A DNA stretch of 64,000 nucleotides from positions 62,001-126,000 of the forward strand of contig NZ_QUNO01000021.1 of NCBI RefSeq assembly GCF_003387475.1. Direction: 5' to 3'. The notes beneath the pieces were generated by a model, which worked only from the letters and a program-made list of their open reading frames with translations, was not told the DNA's origin and ran no database searches. How positions within the stretch are numbered: the stretch's first letter is position 1; each line of letters begins with the position of its first letter. The DNA is from Kutzneria buriramensis (GTDB lineage: Bacteria > Actinomycetota > Actinomycetes > Mycobacteriales > Pseudonocardiaceae). The translations under genes and the position numbers were made by a program. This document shows, one piece after another, positions 26,391 to 34,623 of the stretch.

Positions 26391-26900
26391 TCAGCCCTCG
26401 TGCCAGTTCTGGTTGTTCACCCCCGTGCACCCGAACAGCTTGACGGCCGCCCCCTGGAGAGGGTTCGCGTCGGTGATGTCCAGGCACAGGCCGTTGGCGT
26501 TGTGCTCGTGGCTGCCGTCGAACGTCCACCGCTCGGCCGGCCAGTCCGAGTGGCAGTCGTAGACGTCGATGGCCGCCCCGGCGCGCGGGTTGTTCCACCG
26601 GTCGTCCAGACAGAGCTGCGGCTGGCCCGCCGCGGGGGTCAGGTCGCTGACGACGAGCCCGCCGGGCTGGTGGCTCCAGCGCTGGTTGGGCGCGCCGGTG
26701 CAGTTCTCCATGTCGACCTCGGCGCCGTGGAAGTTGTTGGCCTCGGCGATGGTCAGGCACAGGCCGCCGGCCGGCGACGTGATGGTGACGCCGGCCTGCG
26801 CGCTGTGCGGCGCGGCGGGCGCGCCCTGGGCGGACGCGACGGTGGGGACCACGGCGGCGGCCAAGGCCGCCGCCGCTGCCGCCACGAGCTGCAACTTCAT
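26391..26900 (-). CDS. Secreted ricin-type lectin-like protein, cysteine-rich
   Basis: A 169-residue exported protein. The signal peptide is MKLQLVAAAAAALAAAVVPT with cleavage after ASA. Three trefoil repeats follow, each with a cysteine pair and a Q/E-x-W motif (GLCLTI..NCTGAPNQRW, QLCLDD..DCHSDWPAERW, GLCLDI..GCTGVNNQNW). Compared with the lectin at 4499 it is shorter and disulfide-rich, so the two are not recent duplicates. GGAGGG lies six bases before the ATG. A nested dyad sits upstream. Confidence 0.85.
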   Translation of the reverse strand: MKLQLVAAAAAALAAAVVPTVASAQGAPAAPHSAQAGVTITSPAGGLCLTIAEANNFHGAEVDMENCTGAPNQRWSHQPGGLVVSDLTPAAGQPQLCLDDRWNNPRAGAAIDVYDCHSDWPAERWTFDGSHEHNANGLCLDITDANPLQGAAVKLFGCTGVNNQNWHEG

Positions 26901-26948
26901 GCTGTTCCCTCCAGTGTGGTGGTGACAGCACAAGCCTGCGCGACGCCG

Positions 26949-26993
26949 TTCAGGCCGTGATCATTAACGGTTTTGATCATGCGAATGCCTGAA
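26949..26993. promoter_or_regulatory. Nested dyad between the AICAR transformylase and lectin genes
   Basis: Outer arms TTCAGGC/GCCTGAA and inner copies of TGATCA are arranged symmetrically around TTAACGGTTT. It lies about 20 bp after the transformylase stop and 50 bp before the lectin start, both on the minus strand. It could be a weak terminator of the first or an operator of the second. Confidence 0.4.
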
Positions 26994-27012
26994 AGGGCAA
27001 GGAAAGCGCGGA

Positions 27013-28080
27013 TCAGTGGTGGAACAGCCGCAGGTCGGTGCGGGTGAGGTGGATGCCGTGCTTGCGGCACGCCTCGGCGACCTCGTCGGAGCGGATGGAG
27101 CCGCCGGGTTCGGCGATGTACCGGACGCCGTGCCGGGCGGCGTGGTCGACGTTGTCGCGGAACGGCAGATAGCCGTCGGAGGCGAAGGAGACGCCGGTCA
27201 GCCGCTGGAGCCATTCGGCGCGCTCGATGGCGGTGAGGTCCTCCTCGATGTACCGGATCTGCTCGTTGACCAGGTCCTGCCGCCGGGTGCCGGGGGCGAC
27301 GTCGAGCAGCACCCGCACGGCGGGATGCCGCCGCAGCCACCAGATGTCGACCTTGCTGCCGGCGAGCCGGGTGCAGTCCACCCGGGACTGCTGCCCGGCG
27401 CCGATGCCCAGCGTCACGCCGTCGCGGACGTAGCAGACCGAGTTGGACTGGGTGTAGCGCAGCACGGCCATGCCCAGCAGCAGGTCGTCGACGGCGGCCG
27501 AGGGCAGGTCGGCGCCGAACAGGGACCGCGACAGCGGCACCGGATCCCGGTCCTGGGTCAGCCGCATGCCGAAGACCTCGCGGGTTTCCCGTTGCGGGGG
27601 AACGAAATCCGGGTCGGCCTCGACGACGAGGAAGCGGCCGCCCTTCTTGGCGCTCAGCGTGGCCACGGCGCCGGGCTCGAAGCCGGGCGCCACGATGCCG
27701 TCGCAGACGACCGCGCTGAGCAGGGCGGCGAGCTCGGCGTCGACGGGCGCGGACACGGCGGCGAAGTCCCCGTAGGACGACTTGGGGTCGGCGTCGCGGG
27801 CCCGCAGGTAGGCGCTGGCCACGGGGCCGAGCCCGTCCATGCCGTACAGCTCGGCGGTGACCTGGTCGATGGTGCCGGACAGCGCGGCGCCGGCGGGGGA
27901 GACGTGCTTGAACGACGTGGCGACGATCCGGCCCAGCGCCCGGGACGCCTCCCGGACCAGCTGCCACGCGTTCAGGGCGTCCAGCATGTTGATGTACGAC
28001 GGCTGCCCGTTGAGGACTCTGACCGCCGATCCCTCGTACTCGGCGGCCTGTTGCGGGTTCAGGCCGTAGCGGAACTCCAT
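27013..28080 (-). CDS. Stand-alone AICAR transformylase (PurH C-terminal domain homologue)
   Basis: A 355-residue protein with only the AICARFT half of PurH: it formylates AICAR using 10-formyl-THF but lacks the IMP cyclohydrolase domain. The catalytic Lys-His pair is in SFKHVSPAGAA near residue 59 and the substrate segment YTQSNSVCYV near residue 205. Usual PurH is over 500 residues. It is governed by a ZTP riboswitch, which senses the folate-stress alarmone ZTP/ZMP, so it is probably induced when 10-formyl-THF is limiting. AGGAGG lies five bases before the ATG. Confidence 0.92.
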   Translation of the reverse strand: MEFRYGLNPQQAAEYEGSAVRVLNGQPSYINMLDALNAWQLVREASRALGRIVATSFKHVSPAGAALSGTIDQVTAELYGMDGLGPVASAYLRARDADPKSSYGDFAAVSAPVDAELAALLSAVVCDGIVAPGFEPGAVATLSAKKGGRFLVVEADPDFVPPQRETREVFGMRLTQDRDPVPLSRSLFGADLPSAAVDDLLLGMAVLRYTQSNSVCYVRDGVTLGIGAGQQSRVDCTRLAGSKVDIWWLRRHPAVRVLLDVAPGTRRQDLVNEQIRYIEEDLTAIERAEWLQRLTGVSFASDGYLPFRDNVDHAARHGVRYIAEPGGSIRSDEVAEACRKHGIHLTRTDLRLFHH

Positions 28081-28084
28081 CGCT

Positions 28085-28191
28085 GCCTCCTCAGCTCCTC
28101 TGCTGACGGAGGCGCCCAGGCGGTCGACGCTCGCATCCGGTCCCGGCCGCTCCCCGGTGGTAGCCCACCCTCGCCAGTCACGACCTGACCC
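28085..28191 (-). promoter_or_regulatory. ZTP (pfl) riboswitch with ribosome-binding-site sequestering platform
   Basis: On the minus strand the aptamer (28191-28114) has the three invariant blocks of the pfl motif in order: GTCGTGACTGGCG, a P2 hairpin GGTGG-GCTA-CCACC followed by GGGGAGC, a variable linker, then CCGCCTGGGC. Immediately after it, GCCTCC (28113-28108) is complementary to GGAGGC in the ribosome binding site (28090-28085), giving a translational off-state. The downstream gene, an AICAR transformylase, is a canonical ZTP-riboswitch target. Confidence 0.92.
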
Positions 28192-28192
28192 A

Positions 28193-28202
28193 ATGTTACC
28201 GT
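28193..28202. promoter_or_regulatory. Overlapping divergent -10 elements
   Basis: TAACAT on the minus strand (28193-28198) serves the riboswitch transcript, whose start would fall at the first base of the aptamer. TACCGT on the plus strand (28197-28202) ends seven bases before the ATG of the DinB-like gene, predicting a leaderless mRNA. The two hexamers share two base pairs, so the promoters should exclude each other. Confidence 0.5.
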
Positions 28203-28209
28203 ATCGAAC

Positions 28210-28719
28210 ATGAGTTCGAGCGAATTGCCGCGCGAATGGCCGGCCACGGACGCCGCCGACGAGCTGACGCTGCTCACCGAGTTCCTGACCTTTCTCCGCA
28301 TCACCGCGGTGAACAAGCTGGCCGGGCTGGACCGCGAGCAGGCGGCGGCCACGCCGTTCCCGGCCTCGCCGGTGTTCAGCATGCTGGGCCTGATCCGCCA
28401 CCTCACCTCGGTCGAGCGCTACTGGCTGTCCTGGGTGGGCGGCGGCATGGACGTGCCGAACCGCTGGGAGAGCCCCGATCGGGACATCGACTTCCGTCTG
28501 TCCGAACAGGACACGCCGGAATCCGTGGTGGCGGAGTACCGGGCGCAGTGGGCGCTCTCCCAGCAGGCCTTGGCCGGCAAGAAAGCGGGTGACAAGTCGA
28601 GCATCGACGACGACAAGACGGTGCGCTGGCTGCTGACGCACCTGGTGCAGGAGACCGCGCGTCACGTGGGACATCTGGACGTGCTCAGGGAATTCGCCGA
28701 CGGCACCACCGGCGAGTGA
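28210..28719 (+). CDS. DinB/DUF664 superfamily protein
   Basis: A 169-residue four-helix-bundle protein. The putative metal-ligand histidines are in LIRHLTSVERYW near residue 64 and THLVQETARHVGHLDVLRE near residues 140-155. Many actinobacterial members are metal-dependent thiol transferases that use mycothiol, but the substrate here is unknown. It is divergent from the riboswitch-controlled transformylase with overlapping promoters. It converges on the YbdK-type gene with a 3-bp gap. Confidence 0.82.
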   Translation: MSSSELPREWPATDAADELTLLTEFLTFLRITAVNKLAGLDREQAAATPFPASPVFSMLGLIRHLTSVERYWLSWVGGGMDVPNRWESPDRDIDFRLSEQDTPESVVAEYRAQWALSQQALAGKKAGDKSSIDDDKTVRWLLTHLVQETARHVGHLDVLREFADGTTGE

Positions 28720-28722
28720 GGC

Positions 28723-29904
28723 TCACACCAGTTCGTCCGCGCCGGCGGTCTGGGCGGTCAGCAGGTCCACCACGTCGGTGAGCTTGCCGTTGCGCCCGAA
28801 CGCCCGCCGCTGCCGGGTCGCGCCGCATCCCTTGGCCACCAACGACTCCAGCAGGTCCAGGACGAGGTCGAGGTCGCCGGCGTCCTCCAGCGCCGGCCGC
28901 ACCCGGCCGATGAGCTGGCGGGCCAGCACGGGCGTGGGCAGCGTGTGTCCGGTGACGGGGTTGACGCAGCTGCCGTCGAGCCCGTCGCGGGCGGCGCGCC
29001 AGCCGGCGGCCCGCAGCAGGTGGTGCGGCATGGCCAGCGGCGGCCGGGTGTCCTCCAGCGCCATTGCGACCATCGCTCGGGTCAGCGCCGCGATCAGCAC
29101 GACCTCGTCGGCGGTCGCGGCGACGTCGCACACCCGCACCTCGATGGTCGGATGGCGCTGGGAGAGCCGGATGTCCCAGTACGCCATGTGCCGGTCCATG
29201 GCCGCGCCGGCCTGGAGCAGCGACCGCAGGGCGTGCTCGTACTGCTCGGGCGACTCGAACACCGGCGGCGGCCCGGACGTGGGCCAGCTCGCCCACACCA
29301 GGTAGCGCCAGCTCGCGTAGCCGGTGTCCCGGCCCTCCCAGAACGGGGAATTGGCGCTGAGCGCCAGCAGCACCGGCAGCCACGGCCGCAGGTAATTGCT
29401 GGCCCGAATCCCTTCCTCCGGCCCGGAAATGCCGATGTGCACGTGACATCCGCAGATCGACAGCCCGTCGGTGACCGCGCCGAACTCGGTGGCCATCTGC
29501 TGGTAGCGGGCGCTGTCGGTGAGCGGTGGCGGCGCGGCGCGGCCGAGCACGGGCGTGCCGGTGGCGGCCAGCCGCAGCCCGTGCCGGCGCGCCAGGGCGG
29601 CGAGGTTTTCCCTGCTGGCAACGATGTTCTCGCGAACCTCGGCCATGCTGTGGCAGATCGGCGTGGCCGTCTCCAGCTGGAACTGAGTGATCTCCGCCTG
29701 CAGCCCGGGCAGCCGGTCGGACGCCGCGGCCAGCACCTGCGGTGCGCGCGGCGACACCCGCCGGGTGCGGTAGTCGACCAGCAGGAACTCCTCCTCCACG
29801 CCGACGGTGAGGGGCGCCCGCTTCGCGGCCGCCCTGGGTGCGGGCACCACCAGCCGGTCCGTCTTGCCGTGCTGCTGATGCCCGCGCTCATTGATGGTGT
29901 GCAC
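28723..29904 (-). CDS. YbdK-type carboxylate-amine ligase (glutamate-cysteine ligase 2 fold)
   Basis: A 393-residue ATP-dependent ligase of the GCS2 family. Signatures are TVGVEEEFLLVD near residue 34, ITQFQLETATPICHS near residue 70, CGCHVHIGI near residue 150 and HPTIEVRVCDVAAT near residue 250. Family members join glutamate and an amine such as cysteine; mycothiol-producing bacteria lack glutathione, so the true substrate is unclear. GGGAG lies five bases before the GTG. Confidence 0.87.
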   Translation of the reverse strand: MHTINERGHQQHGKTDRLVVPAPRAAAKRAPLTVGVEEEFLLVDYRTRRVSPRAPQVLAAASDRLPGLQAEITQFQLETATPICHSMAEVRENIVASRENLAALARRHGLRLAATGTPVLGRAAPPPLTDSARYQQMATEFGAVTDGLSICGCHVHIGISGPEEGIRASNYLRPWLPVLLALSANSPFWEGRDTGYASWRYLVWASWPTSGPPPVFESPEQYEHALRSLLQAGAAMDRHMAYWDIRLSQRHPTIEVRVCDVAATADEVVLIAALTRAMVAMALEDTRPPLAMPHHLLRAAGWRAARDGLDGSCVNPVTGHTLPTPVLARQLIGRVRPALEDAGDLDLVLDLLESLVAKGCGATRQRRAFGRNGKLTDVVDLLTAQTAGADELV

Positions 29905-29966
29905 CGAAACTCCCGCCGCCGCCGTGGGGATAGTCGCGTTCCGTCACCGTGGTAATGCTAGGAGTG

Positions 29967-29994
29967 ACCAACCGGACGCGCGTCCGGCGTTGGT
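29967..29994 (-). terminator. Hairpin downstream of the EAL-GGDEF gene
   Basis: The 16-bp palindrome CCGGACGCGCGTCCGG is extended by ACCAAC/GTTGGT with a 2-nt bulge. It lies about 75 bp after the signalling gene stop and upstream of the ligase gene on the same strand. Confidence 0.5.
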
Positions 29995-30067
29995 GTGGTC
30001 CCCAGGCCCACGATGGTGGCAGCAGTAGGTCGGAGTGTGGGGAGTGCTAACCCGGCTGGCCCTGGCG

Positions 30068-31786
30068 CTACGCACTCACCGCGCCGCGCCGGGCCGGCGG
30101 CACCTGCGGCGCGGTGTTGGCCCCGCGCAGCACGTCGATCCGGTCCGAGCCGGGCCGGCCGAGCACCCAGCTGTCCCCGCGCAGCGCCTTGGCCTGCTTC
30201 TTCAGCGGGGCCAGCAGCCGGGACACCTCGCGGTAGTCGGTCACGCTGCCGGGAGAGCAGACCAGCGTGGCCAGCGACATCGACACGGCCATGCCGCCGG
30301 CGGCGTGTGTGCTGTCCAGCTGTCCGGACGACAGCGGCACCAGGTCGTCCAGGCCGGAGACGAACACGAAGTCGTCGCCGCCGACGTGCCCGACCTGCAC
30401 GGTGGGCAGCACGGCGGCGGCGTCGGCCAGCGCGCGGCCGATCTCGCGGATCAGGTCGTCGCCGGCGGCGAACCCGGCCGAGTCGTTGACCTGCTTGAAG
30501 CCGTCCACGTCGAGCCAGCCGACGGCGAAGATCTCGCGGGTCGCGATGCGCCGGTCCACCTCGCGGGCCAGCGCGTCGCTGCCGGGCAGCCGGGTCAGCG
30601 GGTTGAGCGAGGCGGCCTGCTCCACCTTCATCTCGGCGATGCCGCGCACCACGTCCGCGGCGTGCACGACGCCGAGGCAGCGGTCGCGCGCGTCCACGAT
30701 GACGACCTCGTCGTTCATCCGCTGCCGCTCGGCCTGACCCAGCAGGTCCAGCAGGTCGAGGCCGGTGGCGTCGCTGGGCAGGATGTACGGCCGGTCGGCC
30801 AGCCGGGCGGCGTCGCGCTTGGCGTGCAGGGCGTGCCCGTACGGGCCGGTGACGGCGAGCAGGAAGCGGTTTCGGTCGACCGTGAACATCGGCCGGTTGA
30901 GCTCGTCGACCAGCACGACCCCGCCGACCGTGCCCTGGGCCAGCAGCGACCGGACCTCCTCGGCGGTCGCGGTCACCGGCAGCATGGTCGCCGGGTGCAG
31001 GAAGTCGGTGACGCGAGGGCCGCTCGCGCGGCGGCGCACCGGGCCGGTGAGCTCGCCCTCGGGCAGCTTGGTCAGCGCCGCGGAGATGGTGGTCTCCACG
31101 TTGGGCCGGCGGCCGGCCTTGGCCAGCAGGTTGCCCTGGGCCATGCCGAAGCCGAGCCGGCGCACCGCGGCCAACTGCTCCTCGCTCTCCACGCCCTCGG
31201 CGACGAGCTGGGCCCCGTTGTGCTCGGCGAGCACGGCCAGCGCCTGCACCAGGGCGGCCTTGCCGGCGTCGATGGCCAGCCCGGCGACGATGCGCCGGTC
31301 CAGCTTGATCATCTCGGGGGCGAGCTCGGTGTACAGCGCCAGCGGCACGTCGCCGTCGCCCACGCCGTCCAGCGCCACGTGGAAGCCGCTGGTCCGCAGC
31401 AGGTCGAGGCCGGCGCGCAGGTTCTCGCGGCGCAGCCGGGAGAACGGGGTGCCGATCTCCAGCCACAGCGTGTCCGGCGCCCGGCCGGTGTCCCGCATCG
31501 CCTCCAGCAGCGGACCGATGAACTCGGCGGCCTTGGACACGGTCGCGGCCAGCACGTTGACGTGCAGCGGCACGACGTTGTTGTGCTCGGCGGCGGCCCG
31601 CACGGCCGCCGCGGCCAGCGCCGCGTCCGTCTCCAGCAGCTCCCCGGCGCGCGCGGCATCGCGTAGCAGCTCGTAGACGCTACGAGAGGCGGGCCTCGCC
31701 AGCGCTTCGATCGCGACGACTCCGCCGGTGTGCAGGTTGAACAACGGCTGGAACGCGAAGCGCACATCCTCCAGCAACCCGGTCAC
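30068..31786 (-). CDS. EAL-CBS-GGDEF signalling protein, catalytic motifs degenerate
   Basis: A 572-residue cytosolic protein with an N-terminal EAL domain (residues 5-245), a CBS pair (residues 270-400) and a C-terminal GGDEF domain (residues 410-550). The EAL motif itself (AIEALARP) and AEGVE are kept, but DDFGTG is replaced by DGVGDG, removing a metal-binding Asp. GGDEF reads GGDDF and no inhibitory RxxD site precedes it. Both c-di-GMP activities are therefore doubtful; it may be a c-di-GMP or nucleotide receptor. The GTG fits a leaderless promoter (CAGTAT at 31793-31798). Confidence 0.87.
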   Translation of the reverse strand: MTGLLEDVRFAFQPLFNLHTGGVVAIEALARPASRSVYELLRDAARAGELLETDAALAAAAVRAAAEHNNVVPLHVNVLAATVSKAAEFIGPLLEAMRDTGRAPDTLWLEIGTPFSRLRRENLRAGLDLLRTSGFHVALDGVGDGDVPLALYTELAPEMIKLDRRIVAGLAIDAGKAALVQALAVLAEHNGAQLVAEGVESEEQLAAVRRLGFGMAQGNLLAKAGRRPNVETTISAALTKLPEGELTGPVRRRASGPRVTDFLHPATMLPVTATAEEVRSLLAQGTVGGVVLVDELNRPMFTVDRNRFLLAVTGPYGHALHAKRDAARLADRPYILPSDATGLDLLDLLGQAERQRMNDEVVIVDARDRCLGVVHAADVVRGIAEMKVEQAASLNPLTRLPGSDALAREVDRRIATREIFAVGWLDVDGFKQVNDSAGFAAGDDLIREIGRALADAAAVLPTVQVGHVGGDDFVFVSGLDDLVPLSSGQLDSTHAAGGMAVSMSLATLVCSPGSVTDYREVSRLLAPLKKQAKALRGDSWVLGRPGSDRIDVLRGANTAPQVPPARRGAVSA

Positions 31787-31839
31787 ACGGCGATACTGGC
31801 GGCTGCGGTGTGAAATTAACGAGTGGCTTCACTATGTGT

Positions 31840-32913
31840 TCATCGAGTCGTTGCGGCAAATGCAATAGCGCTGCGTAACCGGGGTGACGCGGACCGGAAC
31901 AGGGCCAGCATCGCAGCCGCCGTCCCGGTGAAGTTCTCACGCCCAGAGAGGTAATCCCGTTGATTTTCGGCGGGCAAACGGAAGAAATGCTCGAAGAACT
32001 CGGGGATGCGTGCCGGCGGCATGTGGAGCAATGCCGCCAGGCCCCGTCGACGCAATACATGCGTCATTCTGGCCGACATCGGCCAGATTGTGCGCGGTAT
32101 CACGGCGGGCGTCTCGGCGATCGCCCGCGCGACCCGGGGGGCAAGCGTGAGCGCGGTCGCCACGCCGAAGCCGGTCGCCGGGTGGATCATGCCGGCGCGC
32201 GCGCCGAACGTCACGAGCCCGCCGCGCGGCAGCGGCGGGTCGAGCGGGAAACGGACCAGCTCGTGCTCCGGACGGTCCAAGGGCCACCCGTGCACGGTCA
32301 GCCGCCGGTGCAGTCGCTCGCGAAGCAGGCCGAGAGAAAGCCCGGGCAGATGCGCGAGCGAGGTCTCCTCAACCAGCACCCGCTCGCCGTCCAGCGGCAG
32401 CGCGTAGCAGAAGGTGGGCGGGTCGCCGGCCTGCCGCCAGTCCATGAACACCGCCTCGCCGGGCGCGAGCACGTCGGCCGGCAGCGCGACGCCGACCGCG
32501 GTCTGCTCGGCGTGCCGGCCGCGCGGCGGGCCGGTTGCGTCGACAACTACCCCCGCGCGCAGCGTGCGACCGTCGACCAGCCGCACCTCGGTGGGTGTGA
32601 TCGCCTCGGCCCGCCCGGTGACGATCCCGATGTCCGGACGGGACAGATGCCGGCGGAGATTCTCGTTGTGCAGCACGAGGTATTCGCCGTCGAGCTTGTG
32701 CTCGGTGAGGGCGTGCGCCCGGACATTCGTGGCCCGGGCGGCGATCGCGTCGGCCGGCAGCGGCGGCAGCTCCCGCGCCCACGAGCCGTACGTGGCGCGC
32801 CACGGGCGTTCCGGCGCCCGGTCCAGCAGCATCGTGCGCAGGCCCAGGTCCGAACAGGCGGCCGCGAGGGCGGACCCGGCGGGTCCGGCCCCGACCACCA
32901 GGACGTCGACCAC
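31840..32913 (-). CDS. Lycopene cyclase family flavoprotein (CrtY-like)
   Basis: A 357-residue Rossmann-fold protein. The FAD/NAD motif is VVGAGPAGSALAAACSDLGL, followed by the CrtY-like RPWRATYGSWARELPPLPAD region near residue 40, a strand pattern ending VVVDATGP, and GARAGMIHPATGFGVATAL near residue 240. CrtY-type enzymes cyclise lycopene ends to beta-ionone rings. No other carotenoid gene is nearby, so the substrate is inferred from family only. It is divergent from dgt with 23 bp between start codons and appears leaderless. Confidence 0.82.
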   Translation of the reverse strand: MVDVLVVGAGPAGSALAAACSDLGLRTMLLDRAPERPWRATYGSWARELPPLPADAIAARATNVRAHALTEHKLDGEYLVLHNENLRRHLSRPDIGIVTGRAEAITPTEVRLVDGRTLRAGVVVDATGPPRGRHAEQTAVGVALPADVLAPGEAVFMDWRQAGDPPTFCYALPLDGERVLVEETSLAHLPGLSLGLLRERLHRRLTVHGWPLDRPEHELVRFPLDPPLPRGGLVTFGARAGMIHPATGFGVATALTLAPRVARAIAETPAVIPRTIWPMSARMTHVLRRRGLAALLHMPPARIPEFFEHFFRLPAENQRDYLSGRENFTGTAAAMLALFRSASPRLRSAIAFAATTR

Positions 32914-32919
32914 CAGACC

Positions 32920-32929
32920 AGGCTAACGT
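32920..32929. promoter_or_regulatory. Overlapping -10 elements of two divergent leaderless genes
   Basis: TAGCCT on the minus strand (32920-32925) ends six bases before the lycopene cyclase GTG. TAACGT on the plus strand (32924-32929) ends seven bases before the dgt ATG. They share a TA pair. The whole intergenic region is 23 bp, too short for ribosome binding sites, so both mRNAs should be leaderless and their initiation mutually exclusive. Confidence 0.6.
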
Positions 32930-32936
32930 CACCGCT

Positions 32937-34484
32937 ATGCACGACCTTCGGGCGCACCGCCGATCCAGCGAGACCTCGGCCGACCTGGCCGCCAGCCCGT
33001 TCCGGGCGGACCGGGACCGGGTGGCCAGCTCGCCGTTCTTCGCCCGGCTGGCCGGCGTCACCCAGGTGGTCAGCCCCACCGGCTCCGGCCTGCTGCTGCA
33101 CAACCGGCTCACGCACAGCCTGAAGGTGGCGCAGGTGGCGCGGGCCATCGCGGAGAGGCTGACCGCCGTCGGCGACACCGCGGCCGTGCTGGACAAGCTC
33201 GGCGGCTGCGACCCGGACGTGGTGGAGGCGGCCAGCCTCGCGCACGACCTCGGGCACCCGCCGTTCGGGCACCTCGGCGAGGAGGTGCTGGACCGCATCG
33301 CCCGCAACCGGTTCGGGCTGGCCGACGGCTTCGAGGGCAACGCCCAGTCGTTCCGGATCATCACCACCACGGACGTGCGGGGGCCGGCGGCGGTCGGCCT
33401 CAACCTGACGGTGGCGGTGCGCGCGGCGGTGCTGAAGTACCCGTGGACCCGGCTGTCGCACCCGACCCCGCATCCCCGCGCGCTGCGGATCCCGCCGCGC
33501 GGCGCGTCGGAGCCGCCGGAGTCCGCCGGCAGCGGCTCGGCGAAGTTCTCCGCGTACGTCACGGAACTCGACGACTTCGAGCAGTCGAGGGCGCCGTTCC
33601 GGGGACGCATCGAGGACTGGCAGCAGACCGTGGAAGCGTCCGTCATGGACACTGCCGACGACATCGCGTACGCCATCCACGACGTGGAGGACTTCCATCG
33701 CGTCGGCGTGTTGCAGCACGCGACCGTGGCGGCCGAGCTGACGACGTGGCTCACCGAGGCGCTGGACCTGGCGGCACTGTCCAAAGAGGAGCTTGCCGCC
33801 CAGTCGCGGCTGCCGGGACGGTCGCTGGAGGCGATGCGCCGGCGGCTGCACGAGAAGGACTCTTGGGCGGTCGACGACGACGCCTTCGCCGCGGCGGTCC
33901 GCCGCGTGCGGACCGAGTTGGTGGACGGCCTGCTGGCGGTGCCGTTCGACGGCTCGGCCGAGGCGGAGCAGCGCGTCGCCGACTTCTCCGGCCGGTGGAC
34001 CACGCGGCTGGTGGACGGCGTCGAGGTGCTGCTGGACCCGACGCCGAGGTCCGGTCACGTTCTGCTGGCGCCCGCGCAGTGGCACGAAGTGGCCGTGCTG
34101 AAGTTCGTGCACCGGCGGTTCGTGCTGCTGCGCCCGGACCTGGCGCTGCACCAGCGCGGGCAGGCCCGGTTGCTGACGAATCTCGTTGAGGCGCTTGACC
34201 AATGGCTGTCGGACCGGCACGAGTCGGACCGGCTGCCGCGGCGGCTGCACGATCTCGTGGAACTCGCCGACTCCGAGTACCGCGGGTTGGCCCGAACGGT
34301 CCCCGAGCTGCTCGCCGGACCGGCTGGCGACGTTCGGACTGGGCCGGATGCAGTACGCGCGCTGGCGCGGGGACGCGCCGTCGTGGACTTCGTGGCGTCG
34401 CTGACGGACGGTCAGGCGGCGGCGATGCTGGATGCGCTGTCCGGGCGAACCGGACAGCTGTGGACAGAAGCCTTTGTCCTGTAG
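32937..34484 (+). CDS. dgt: Deoxyguanosinetriphosphate triphosphohydrolase family protein
   Basis: A 515-residue HD-domain enzyme that removes triphosphate from dNTPs. Metal ligands are in NRLTHSLKVAQVAR near residue 60, AHDLGHPPFGHLGEE near residue 100 and MDTADDIAYAIHD near residue 240. GNAQSFRIIT is also diagnostic. In actinobacteria a dgt gene normally lies near dnaG; that context is absent here. The leaderless start is supported by the TAACGT element. Confidence 0.93.
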   Translation: MHDLRAHRRSSETSADLAASPFRADRDRVASSPFFARLAGVTQVVSPTGSGLLLHNRLTHSLKVAQVARAIAERLTAVGDTAAVLDKLGGCDPDVVEAASLAHDLGHPPFGHLGEEVLDRIARNRFGLADGFEGNAQSFRIITTTDVRGPAAVGLNLTVAVRAAVLKYPWTRLSHPTPHPRALRIPPRGASEPPESAGSGSAKFSAYVTELDDFEQSRAPFRGRIEDWQQTVEASVMDTADDIAYAIHDVEDFHRVGVLQHATVAAELTTWLTEALDLAALSKEELAAQSRLPGRSLEAMRRRLHEKDSWAVDDDAFAAAVRRVRTELVDGLLAVPFDGSAEAEQRVADFSGRWTTRLVDGVEVLLDPTPRSGHVLLAPAQWHEVAVLKFVHRRFVLLRPDLALHQRGQARLLTNLVEALDQWLSDRHESDRLPRRLHDLVELADSEYRGLARTVPELLAGPAGDVRTGPDAVRALARGRAVVDFVASLTDGQAAAMLDALSGRTGQLWTEAFVL

Positions 34485-34623
34485 ATATCGACAAATCGTG
34501 ATCATTGGCCCGCTTGGGCGACACCCGCAAGGCTGCTATGGGTGATCGTGCGGAAACTTTACGTTGGGCAGACGTCCGGTGATCACCGGCCGTCACGCCC
34601 GCGCCGCACCCCTGGAGGGCCAG

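Noticed and set aside
28100-28191. Transformylase leader considered as a tetrahydrofolate riboswitch
   Set aside because: The conserved blocks are those of the pfl/ZTP motif, not of either THF class.
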